Positions 1 through 7,200 of a stretch of 9,336 nt of DNA are shown piece by piece (position 1 is the first letter of the stretch; every line of letters begins with the position of its first letter). Below the pieces are notes generated by a model. The model was given only the letters and a program-made list of their open reading frames with translations. It ran no database searches and was not told the DNA's origin. A program made the translations under genes and the position numbers. The stretch is from Acidobacteriota bacterium (lineage in GTDB: Bacteria > Acidobacteriota > Terriglobia > Terriglobales > Acidobacteriaceae): contig JAJXXG010000455.1 of NCBI GenBank assembly GCA_021781255.1, forward strand, positions 1-9,336, read 5' to 3'.

Positions 1-263
1 TCGGCTGGCTTTCAAATCGCTATATCATTGTCGCCATCTTTTGCGAAGCGATCCTGCTGGCCTGCATCCTCTATATCTCCCCGCTTGCGAAACTGCTGGG
101 GCATGCGCCGCCAAGCCTGGCAGGCTACCTGACCGCGCTGCTGGCCATTCCTGCGGTCCTGATCGCAGATACGCTGCAAAAGCGATATACAAAAAGATCA
201 GTGGCCCGTTCCCACTTACGATCGGAAAGAGCATCGACTTCGTGTGCTTCCCCATTGCCGTAA
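1..263 (+). CDS. P-type cation-transporting ATPase, C-terminal fragment (5' truncated)
   Basis: Only the last 86 residues are in the window; the reading frame is open from the left edge (first full codon at 3) to TAA at 261-263. The peptide begins GWLSNRYIIVAIFCEAILLA and has two hydrophobic helices, about residues 6-28 (from RYIIVAIFCEA) and 40-62 (from AGYLTALLAIPAVL). They are separated by a short loop with the ISPLAKLLGHAPPS pattern. This order (N-R-x-I, helix, P-L-x-x-L-x-G-x-A-P, helix, then a basic K-R end) is the usual finish of the Cation_ATPase_C domain, which forms the last transmembrane helices of Ca2+/Mg2+/Na+-type P-type pumps in the inner membrane. After the last helix comes a Ser/Arg-rich tail of roughly 25 residues ending SPLP, longer than most family members have. 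The catalytic core (DKTGT, TGD, GDGxND) lies outside the window, so the transported ion cannot be named. It is convergent with the sigma factor gene. Confidence 0.82.
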   Translation, partial: GWLSNRYIIVAIFCEAILLACILYISPLAKLLGHAPPSLAGYLTALLAIPAVLIADTLQKRYTKRSVARSHLRSERASTSCASPLP

Positions 264-323
264 AACAGAGCGCGCATCATGGCTCGAAGTATGCATGGGA
301 CAATTGAAGGACTTGTTGCCGCA

Positions 324-341
324 AATCCTGACTTCAGGATT
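324..341. terminator. Short inverted repeat over the sigma factor stop codon; weak terminator candidate
   Basis: A perfect 7-bp inverted repeat, AATCCTG-ACTT-CAGGATT, spans the TGA stop of the sigma factor gene (334-336 on the minus strand). It lies in the gap between that gene and the convergent ATPase gene. No U-tract follows the stem on either strand, so intrinsic termination is doubtful. It may stabilise the 3' end of the transcript or be a chance palindrome. Confidence 0.3.
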
Positions 342-912
342 CGGCTCGCTGTTCTCTGAGCTGTGTGTAAAGCCATGCCCGCGCCATGGTCCATTCGCGT
401 TCAACGGTGCGGGTGGAAATGCCCAGGACCTCTGCAATCTCTTCCACTCTCAGTCCGCCAAAAAATCGCATTTCGACGATTTGCTCCTGGCGGGAATCGA
501 ACGTCGCCAGTCTGCGGAGGGCATCATCGACGGCGAGCATGCCGACCGGGGTATCGGTGCGAAGGTGCAGAGAATCTTCGATTGGGATGATGGACTGCCC
601 ACCGCCGCGCCTGGAACTGAGGTGGGTGCGCGCATGATCGATGAGGATACGACGCATGAGATGCGCGGCAACGGCGAAAAAGTGCGCGCGGTTCCTGAAG
701 TTCGGTTCGCGCTGCTCGACGAGCTTCAGGTAGGTTTCGTGGACGAGGGCGGTGGGCTGCAGCGTGTGATCGGAGCGTTCGCCACGCATGTAGTTCGACG
801 CGCGGCGATGCAGCTCATCGTAGACCAGGGGCATGAGGCGCTCGATTACGCTCTTGTCGCCGCCGGACAATCGCGCCAGCAGGGCCGTGACTTCAGTTGA
901 GGGCGTCTCCAA
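334..912 (-). CDS. ECF-like RNA polymerase sigma factor, Sigma70_ECF / TIGR02999 type
   Basis: This 192-residue protein should direct RNA polymerase to a small set of promoters. Region 2 covers about residues 8-90, with LMPLVYDELHRRA (27-39), HTLQPTALVHETYLKLV (49-65) and NRAHFFAVAAHLMRRILIDH (74-93). A linker with RRGGG (101-105) follows. Region 4 (about 138-186) holds FFGGLRVEEIAEVLGISTRT as its helix-turn-helix, then AWLYTQL. All of these blocks are signatures of the TIGR02999/PF07638 family. The usual acidic DAED-type motif of region 2.2 is absent; threonines T50, T54 and T60 sit in that stretch. I chose the TTG start at 912 because GGTGGAG lies 8 bases upstream and the family starts at about this point. 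A longer frame to 1209 would run into the kinase gene and adds no family sequence. The gene lies 31 bases downstream of the kinase gene on the same strand, so the pair is probably one transcript. No anti-sigma factor gene is present. The family and function call is secure; the target promoters are unknown. Confidence 0.93.
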   Translation of the reverse strand: METPSTEVTALLARLSGGDKSVIERLMPLVYDELHRRASNYMRGERSDHTLQPTALVHETYLKLVEQREPNFRNRAHFFAVAAHLMRRILIDHARTHLSSRRGGGQSIIPIEDSLHLRTDTPVGMLAVDDALRRLATFDSRQEQIVEMRFFGGLRVEEIAEVLGISTRTVEREWTMARAWLYTQLREQRAES

Positions 913-920
913 TGCAACAA

Positions 921-927
921 CTCCACC
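921..927 (-). promoter_or_regulatory. Ribosome binding site of the sigma factor gene
   Basis: On the minus strand GGTGGAG precedes the TTG codon at 912 by 8 bases. It sits in the 31-base gap after the kinase stop (944-946). This site decides the otherwise ambiguous start, since no ATG or GTG lies in frame at a suitable place. Confidence 0.65.
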
Positions 928-943
928 CGGGATTGGATGACGG

Positions 944-3900
944 CTAGTGCAGGCCGCGCCATTCGGCGGCAGCCTTGCGCGGCGTCTCAAGCGCAGGATC
1001 AGCTCCCCTCCATAGTACCAGCAGGTCTCTGTACGCCAGGCGGCTGCCTTCCTGGTCGCGCAGCATGGACAGCGCGCGGGCCAGGCCCAACTGCGCGAGC
1101 GCGCCGATGGGGCAGTTTGACACCAGTCCGCGATGCGCCAGCACCTGCCGGAAATCGGCCGCTGCCTGGACGCCTTCACCAGCGGCCAGGTGCGCCTGCG
1201 CGCGCACAAACACCGGATACATGCTGGGCAGCGGGTCCATCAGCCCGGTTTCATACGGGGTGGTGCTCTCGAGGAGCTTGATTGCCCTTGCCGGCCTGCC
1301 CTGGCGCAAGGCCATACGGGCCTCAATCACAGGAAGCCAGTATTGATGCAGCAGGGTATCGAGAGGAAAGGCCTTCTGAAGGCGCGCGATGGATGCCTGC
1401 GCCTGCTGCTCGTCTCCCGCAGTGGCGGCAGCCAGGGCCGCGACAATCTGCACGTCCCTGCTCCCGTTGCGCAGTTTGGCGTCCGGCGCTTGCAGTGTGC
1501 CGGAGCGCGCGGCGGCGGTCATGCCAAACTCCGCCTCCCACAGGGCAAGTTGCGCCTGCGCAAGGGAAGCTGTCTCGGTGTCACCGTCACTGAGCGCTGC
1601 CTTGACGGCTTTTTGTGTGCAGGCGCGCGCCGCTTGCATGCGTCCGAAATACGCCTCCGTCATGGCCTGCTTTGTGAGCAGCGACTCTTCCAGGCCCGGA
1701 TAGGCTCCGGCGTGCGCAAGAACGGCATCCATTCCCGCCTTGTTGTTGTTGTAAAAGGCAAGCATGTAACGCTCCCAGTCGAGGTTGATCTCGTGCAGGT
1801 GCGCCTGGTCCGCCTGGTCGAGAATGGCGCCAGCTTCGTCGGGACGCTCCATGGCGAGATAAATCTGCGCAAGGTTGCCGTAGGCGGCTGCTGTCTCCGG
1901 GGCATTCTGCATCTGCCGCCGCTCCATTTCGGCAGCCTTGTCGAACTGGCCGAAGTAGGAATAGTCATACATCAGGCCCGTAGGCCACACTGTGTCGTGG
2001 GGATAGATGCGGCCCCACTCCCGATAGGTCTGCATTTCCTTGTCCAACTCGCCGGTGGCAAAGGCGTAATAGCAGGAGAGAATGAAAAAGCGCTCCCACT
2101 CCGATGTGCGGCTACGGCGTTCGTAGGCCTCAATCGCGGACTGGCGGGCATGCCCCGACTCGCCCATGTCTGCATAGATGGAAGAGAGACGGGCGTAGGC
2201 GATGGCGAACTCGGGATCGATGTTCACGGCGCGGAGAAAGTCAGGCTCCGCGGCCATCTGCCCCTTTTCATTTGTCAGCTTCAGGCCTTGCGCATACGCA
2301 GTGAGCGCCTCCAACGACGAGGTCGACGCATCCTCCAGGGCGACATCGTACTGGCGAATCGAACCGGCCGATTCGCCCAGCTTTGCACGCATCGCTTCCG
2401 CGGTCTGGTCCAGGGCCGTCAAGGCCGACTCGCGCGCTCCAACAGCAACCTCCTCGTCGGCGATCGGATCGCCCGTAGCGCAGTTGTAGGCACGGAGGCC
2501 AAGATGGTAGCCGTTGCCTGTCGCGGCAATTGTTCCCTGGAGGACTACCTGGCCGCCTTCACGCAGGCAAACTTGCCGGGCGAGATTCTTGGTCAGGCGC
2601 CCATCGCCGGACACGCCCAGGTAGCGGAGGCCGAGGCGGACTTCGGCGTCCGGCATCAAGTCATAGAACGGCGATTGTTGCAGCTTTGCAAACAAGGCTG
2701 CATTCAGCGTGTGGTCAAAGACCGGCTCACCCGTCGTATTTACGAAGTCAGCCAGGACGAGAGTGAGGCTGTCTCTTCTTGCCGGCCTTCTGTAGATGCG
2801 CACGTACGCAACGCCAGCGCCGGCCAGAGCCAGCGCCAGTGCGGCCGCGAGCAAATACAAGCCCGCCGCCTGGTGCGACGAGAACCGGGATGCAATCATG
2901 GTCCACCGGGCGCGGGGGCGGTCGCGCAGGAGCGGAGCAATGTTTTTGTCCAGCGCCGCCGCCAGACTGGAGGCGGAAGCAAACCTGTGCGTGGGGTCCT
3001 GTTCGAGACACCGCGAAACGATGCTGTCCCAATTGCGGTCGAGCTGGGGCAGAACCCTGCTTGGAGGAGGTGGCGACTCGGTCAAACGCCGCAGGACCGA
3101 AAGCAGAGGCGTCTCGCCTCCGAATGCCCTCGCCCCGGTAATCATTTGATAGATCACCAGCCCGAGGGAGTAAATATCGGAAGCGGGCGTGAGGTCCTTG
3201 CCTTCAATCTGCTCGGGAGACATGTAATCCGGCGTGCCAAACGCGAACTGACCCGTGCGCGTAAGGGGCGGGTCTGAGGCTGCGTCCAGGCTCCAGGCCA
3301 TGCCGAAGTCGGTAATCACGGCGCGGACATCGCCGGCTCGCCCCGGCTCCAGCATGATGTTGCCGGGCTTCAGGTCGCGGTGCAGAATGCCGGCAGAGTG
3401 CGCCGCATCGAGCGCGGAGGCAAGCTGGTGAATAATGGTCACCGCCTCGTTCGAACTCAGCCTTCCGCTCTGCTTCAACCGGTCCGCAAGCGTCTGGCCG
3501 CGCAGCAATTCCATGCTGAGGAAGATCACATCGCCGCCTTCGGGGCTCCGATGCCTGAACAGGTCGAAGATGCGGCAGACGTGAGGGTGCGTGACCTGCC
3601 TGGCCAGATGGACTTCGCGCTTGAAGCGGCTCATCGCGCCGGGATAATCGGCAATTTCAGGACGAACAACTTTGAGCGCGACGCGCATTTGCAGTTCAAG
3701 GTCTTCGGCTTCATAGACCTCGCCCATGCCGCCACAGGCTAGAAACTGCAGCACCTGAAAGCGGTCCACCAGGACGGTGTTCGAGGCAAGACGGCTGTGC
3801 TGGGAGGCGGAGAACGGCGTCACCGCGGCTTGCTGGTCCATGAAGGAGCCGGCGTCTTCGTGCGCCTCCAGCAGTTCCTCTACGACTCTTCGTAGCTCGG

Positions 3901-4009
3901 GTGGAAGCTGTTTCCCGTCCAGAATGAGACGCCGGGATGCGGGCTCAACTTCAAGCATGGCTTGAAAGAGCTCCTTGACCTGACCCCATCCCTCGGATCT
4001 CAGTTCCAT
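944..4009 (-). CDS. Transmembrane Ser/Thr protein kinase with extracytoplasmic sensor and TPR region
   Basis: A 1021-residue PknB-type (Hanks) kinase. An N-terminal helical segment (residues 8-58, WGQVKELFQAML... to ...AHEDAGSFMD) is typical of acidobacterial and planctomycete kinases. The kinase domain spans about 82-355. It shows the glycine loop LACGGMGEV (90-98), catalytic Lys113 in VALKVV, Glu132, HRDLKPGN (210-217) with Asp212, DFG (234-236), SPE (264-266), Asp278 and Arg342. All key catalytic residues are present, but the first loop glycine is Ala91. One membrane helix follows at about 381-403. Next is a block with LADFVNTTGEPVFD (419-432), conserved in acidobacterial kinases, with Cys481 and Cys510. 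Helical TPR-like repeats run from about 565 to the end. Predicted topology is kinase inside, TPR region in the periplasm. The ATG at 4009 was chosen; AGGGA lies only 2 bases upstream, so the ribosome site is poor. An in-frame TTG at 4030 has no better site. The gene is first in a likely operon with the sigma factor, which is a plausible substrate. Confidence 0.95.
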   Translation of the reverse strand: MELRSEGWGQVKELFQAMLEVEPASRRLILDGKQLPPELRRVVEELLEAHEDAGSFMDQQAAVTPFSASQHSRLASNTVLVDRFQVLQFLACGGMGEVYEAEDLELQMRVALKVVRPEIADYPGAMSRFKREVHLARQVTHPHVCRIFDLFRHRSPEGGDVIFLSMELLRGQTLADRLKQSGRLSSNEAVTIIHQLASALDAAHSAGILHRDLKPGNIMLEPGRAGDVRAVITDFGMAWSLDAASDPPLTRTGQFAFGTPDYMSPEQIEGKDLTPASDIYSLGLVIYQMITGARAFGGETPLLSVLRRLTESPPPPSRVLPQLDRNWDSIVSRCLEQDPTHRFASASSLAAALDKNIAPLLRDRPRARWTMIASRFSSHQAAGLYLLAAALALALAGAGVAYVRIYRRPARRDSLTLVLADFVNTTGEPVFDHTLNAALFAKLQQSPFYDLMPDAEVRLGLRYLGVSGDGRLTKNLARQVCLREGGQVVLQGTIAATGNGYHLGLRAYNCATGDPIADEEVAVGARESALTALDQTAEAMRAKLGESAGSIRQYDVALEDASTSSLEALTAYAQGLKLTNEKGQMAAEPDFLRAVNIDPEFAIAYARLSSIYADMGESGHARQSAIEAYERRSRTSEWERFFILSCYYAFATGELDKEMQTYREWGRIYPHDTVWPTGLMYDYSYFGQFDKAAEMERRQMQNAPETAAAYGNLAQIYLAMERPDEAGAILDQADQAHLHEINLDWERYMLAFYNNNKAGMDAVLAHAGAYPGLEESLLTKQAMTEAYFGRMQAARACTQKAVKAALSDGDTETASLAQAQLALWEAEFGMTAAARSGTLQAPDAKLRNGSRDVQIVAALAAATAGDEQQAQASIARLQKAFPLDTLLHQYWLPVIEARMALRQGRPARAIKLLESTTPYETGLMDPLPSMYPVFVRAQAHLAAGEGVQAAADFRQVLAHRGLVSNCPIGALAQLGLARALSMLRDQEGSRLAYRDLLVLWRGADPALETPRKAAAEWRGLH

Positions 4010-4056
4010 GGTCCCTTTTAGGTGCGACAAACTTGTAGCGCAATTTTAAGCACATT

Positions 4057-4085
4057 GTTACACTGCGCGTCCCCGCAACTGTCAA
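4057..4085 (-). promoter_or_regulatory. Sigma-70-type promoter of the kinase-sigma operon
   Basis: Read on the minus strand, a perfect TTGACA (4080-4085) is followed by a 17-base spacer and TGTAAC (4057-4062), a 4-of-6 match to TATAAT. Transcription should start near 4050, leaving a leader of about 40 bases before the ATG at 4009. The match suggests that the housekeeping sigma factor transcribes the operon at least in part, rather than the operon depending only on its own ECF factor. Confidence 0.65.
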
Positions 4086-4204
4086 GGCATCCGGGCTGAG
4101 GCTGTTGCCGTTTCTACAACTTTCAGGGAATCACAGCACATTTTGCTGGCGGCTTTTCCGGCCGGATTGCGCGTTAACAAGCAGAACAACTGTGTGCCGA
4201 TGGT

Positions 4205-4222
4205 GTAGTTCACGAGAACTAC
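4205..4222. promoter_or_regulatory. Perfect inverted repeat GTAGTTC-N4-GAACTAC, candidate operator or leader hairpin
   Basis: Two perfect 7-base arms flank the loop ACGA, ending 31 bases before the lipoprotein ATG. The symmetry and spacing suit a dimeric regulator, or a hairpin in the mRNA leader just above the ribosome site. It resembles no operator that I can name with confidence. Confidence 0.45.
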
Positions 4223-4240
4223 CCAAGGCCCCAGAATTCC

Positions 4241-4245
4241 GGAGG
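4241..4245 (+). promoter_or_regulatory. Ribosome binding site of the lipoprotein gene
   Basis: GGAGG lies 8 bases before the ATG at 4254. An in-frame TTG at 4248 is only 2 bases after it and so is an unlikely start. Confidence 0.85.
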
Positions 4246-4253
4246 CATTGTCG

Positions 4254-7200
4254 ATGCAAAGAGCGATGTTTGGGCAGCGGGTGTGGAATTCTCTGTGGCT
4301 TCTTACCTGTTTGGTCTTCGTAGGGATGGGGCTGGGACTGACCGGCTGCGGAGGAAGCTCCGCGCCGCTGAGCGTTTCCGTGACCGCGGCCTCTGCAACA
4401 GTTGATGCGACGGACTCGGTGAAGCTGACCGCCACCGTGGCCAACGACAAGAATGCCGCCGGAGTGACGTGGAGCGTGAGCGGCGGCGGAACGCTTTCCA
4501 ATCAGACATCCAGCTCGGCGACCTACACTGCACCCGCCGCATCGAGCTCGTCTCTGGCGGTGACAGTGACGGCGACCTCGGTGGCGGACGCGTCCAAGAC
4601 CTCGCCGATCTCAATTACGGTTCCGGCTGCGCCGTCGGTCACGACCAGTTCTCTGGCCGCGGCCACGGTTGGCACATCCTACTCGGCCACGCTGGCCGGC
4701 TCGGGCGGCATCACGCCTTACAAGTGGAGCCTGACCAGCGGCACTCTGCCGGCAAGCTTGACGCTCTCGTCCGGCGGCGTGCTCTCTGGAACGCCGATGG
4801 CTGCCGACGCCGGTACGTTGAACCTGACCTTCCAACTGACCGATTCCGGCGCGGCGACAGCCCTGACGGCGACCAAGGCGTTGAGCCTGACCATCAATCC
4901 TGCGCCAGCAATCGCATTTGCCGGCGCATCGCTGGCGGGGGCCACATACAAAGCAGCCTATAGCGCCTCCGTGGCTGCCACGGGCGGGGCCGGCACATTG
5001 ACTTACACGCTGGCCAGCGGCCCGCTGCCAACGGGACTGAGCCTTTCTCCAGCGGGCGTTATTTCCGGAACGCCGACCGTTGTCGGCACCTTCCCTATCA
5101 CCGTCAAGGCGGCCGACGCCTTTGGCGACTCAGGAACCCAGAGCTACTCCCTCAAGGTCAGCTATCCGGTCCTGGCGGTTACTGCCGCAACGCTGCCGGT
5201 GGGCTATGTAGGATCGAACTATACGTCCACAACGCTGGCGGCCACAGGCGGCTCGGGAACCGGCTACACCTGGGCGGTGAGCGGCGGCTCTTCGTTGCCA
5301 GCGGGCCTGAGCCTTTCCACGTCCGGCGTTCTCTCCGGCAAGCCGACAACGGCTGGCGCCACAAGCTTCAGCGTGACGGTGACGGATTCGGCTTCGAATA
5401 CCGGCACCGGCACGTTCTCCATCACCGTCAACGCGGCGGTGAGCATCACCACGGGAACCACGCTGCCGGTCGGCTACGCCGGCTCCAACTATTCGCAGGC
5501 GCTGGCGGCGACGGGCGGTTCAGGCACTGGCTACACATGGTCGGTGACCGGCGGGTCAACGCTGCCCGGCGGCCTGACCCTCTCATCGGGTGGCGTGCTC
5601 AGCGGCAAACCGACGACGGCTGGCACGACCAGCTTCTCCATCACGGTGACGGATTCAGTATCGAACACGGCGAGCGCAACCTTCTCGCTGACCATCAACG
5701 CGGGAGTCACCATCACCACCGCGAGCACACTTCCCTTGGTCTACCAGGGCACGGCCTACCCCGGCGCCGCGATGGCGGCCACGGGAGGCACGGGCACCGG
5801 ATACTCGTGGAGCTGGGCGGCGGCCGGCGGATCGACACTGCCCGCGGGGATGAGTCTCTCCAGCGCGGGAGCAATCTCTGGAACGCCCACCGCCTCCGGG
5901 ACCTTCAGCATCGTCATCACGGTCACGGATTCGGCTTCGAACACGGCTTCAGGCACCTTCTCCCTGACCGTACAGCCGACCCTGGCGGTCAGCACCACCA
6001 CACTGCCATCCGGCACCGTTGGCGTGGCGTATTCGCAAACGCTGGCGGCGACCGGCGGCACGGGGACGGGCTACGCCTGGTCAGTGAATCCAGCAGGCTC
6101 AACCAGCCTAGCGGCAGTCGGCCTGAGCGTCTCCAGCGCAGGCGTTCTAGCCGGGGCCACGCCTACGGCCGGGACAGCAACCTTTACCGCGACGGTGACA
6201 GACTCGGCCAGTCACACGGCTTCTGCCACACTCTCCGTGACCGTCTACGCTGCACTGACTGTTACGACGACGAGTCTGCCCTCGGCCTACACCGGCATGG
6301 CCTATTCGCAATCACTGGCGGCTGCAGGCGGCACGGGAACGGGTTACACCTGGAGCGTGACCGCTGGAGCAAGCAGCCTGGCCGCCGTCAACCTGGCGGT
6401 GTCCAACACCGGCGTCATCTCGGGAACCCCGGCAAGCACCGGAACAGCCAGCTTTACCGTGCAGGTCACGGATTCAGGCAGCAACACGGCAACGTCTTCG
6501 TTGACGATCGTGGTGTATGCGCCGCTGACATTGCCTTCAACGACCCCCGGGTCCCTGCCGTCGGGGACCGTTAACCAGTCCTACAGTGGGTCAATCAACG
6601 CTGCGGGCGGCGTGGGCCCGTACACGTGGACCATCAACGGCGTTACGGTCACCGGGACGCCGCTGGCTCTGTCGAATGGCCTGAGCGCCACCAACACCGG
6701 CGGCAACACGCTGAGCATCGGCGGAACACCGACCACGACCACCTCAGTGACACTGTCGAACGTCGCGGTGAAAGACAGCACCAACACCACGGCCGGCCCT
6801 GACAGCTACTCCATCACGGTCAACAGCGCGGGCTCCCAGGTAAGCGGCCAAGTCAATCTCAGCAACTTCTGCGGAAGCGGCGGGACGGTGCCCACGATCA
6901 CGGTGAGCATCAACACAAATCCCGTTCAAACCACAACCACTGACGGCAGCGGAAACTATTCGTTCGCCGCCATTCCCAACGGCACGTACACCATCACTCC
7001 GTCGATTGCGGGACCGAGTTCCGTGTTCTATCCCGCGACGCAGAGCGTCACGGTGAACAACACGGCCTTGACCGGGCAAAACTTCCAGGTCGCGTTGGGT
7101 TACACGGTGTCCGGCACGGTGAGCTATTCGGGATCGCAGACAGGCAGGGTGTATCTGGCGCTGAACAGCACCACCTGCTCGGGCAACAACTCGACCGGGA

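Larger units (their letters stand above)
4010..4253. other. Divergent intergenic region between the kinase operon and the lipoprotein gene
   Basis: These 244 bases separate two divergent genes. The kinase side holds the promoter at 4057-4085. The lipoprotein side holds the inverted repeat at 4205-4222 and the ribosome site at 4241-4245. Between about 4086 and 4204 I see no convincing -35/-10 pair for the plus strand, so the lipoprotein promoter is probably a non-housekeeping type or a weak one. No small gene or RNA is evident. Confidence 0.7.

Noticed and set aside
244..900. 218-codon plus-strand frame opposite the sigma factor
   Set aside because: Shadow of the sigma factor gene; the minus-strand protein matches the family end to end.
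913..1209. N-terminal extension of the sigma factor gene
   Set aside because: It would overlap the 3' end of the kinase gene and adds about 99 residues absent from this sigma family; the TTG at 912 has a ribosome site.
1133..3277. 714-codon open frame on the plus strand opposite the kinase gene
   Set aside because: It lies wholly antisense to a kinase with all catalytic motifs, shows no domain or membrane pattern, and is the kind of mirror frame expected in GC-rich coding DNA.
4205..4222. LexA-type SOS box reading of the inverted repeat
   Set aside because: The arms GTTC-N4-GAAC are in the opposite orientation to the Gram-positive GAAC-N4-GTTC box and do not fit the direct repeat GTTC-N7-GTTC type; the downstream gene is not a DNA repair gene.
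4082..4501. 139-codon minus-strand frame across the divergent region
   Set aside because: It overlaps the kinase promoter and the start of the lipoprotein gene, and has no recognisable domain.
5169..6518. Possible CRISPR-like or mobile-element repeats
   Set aside because: The periodicity of about 270 bases is in frame and translates into homologous Ig-like domains, so the repeats are protein-coding duplications.
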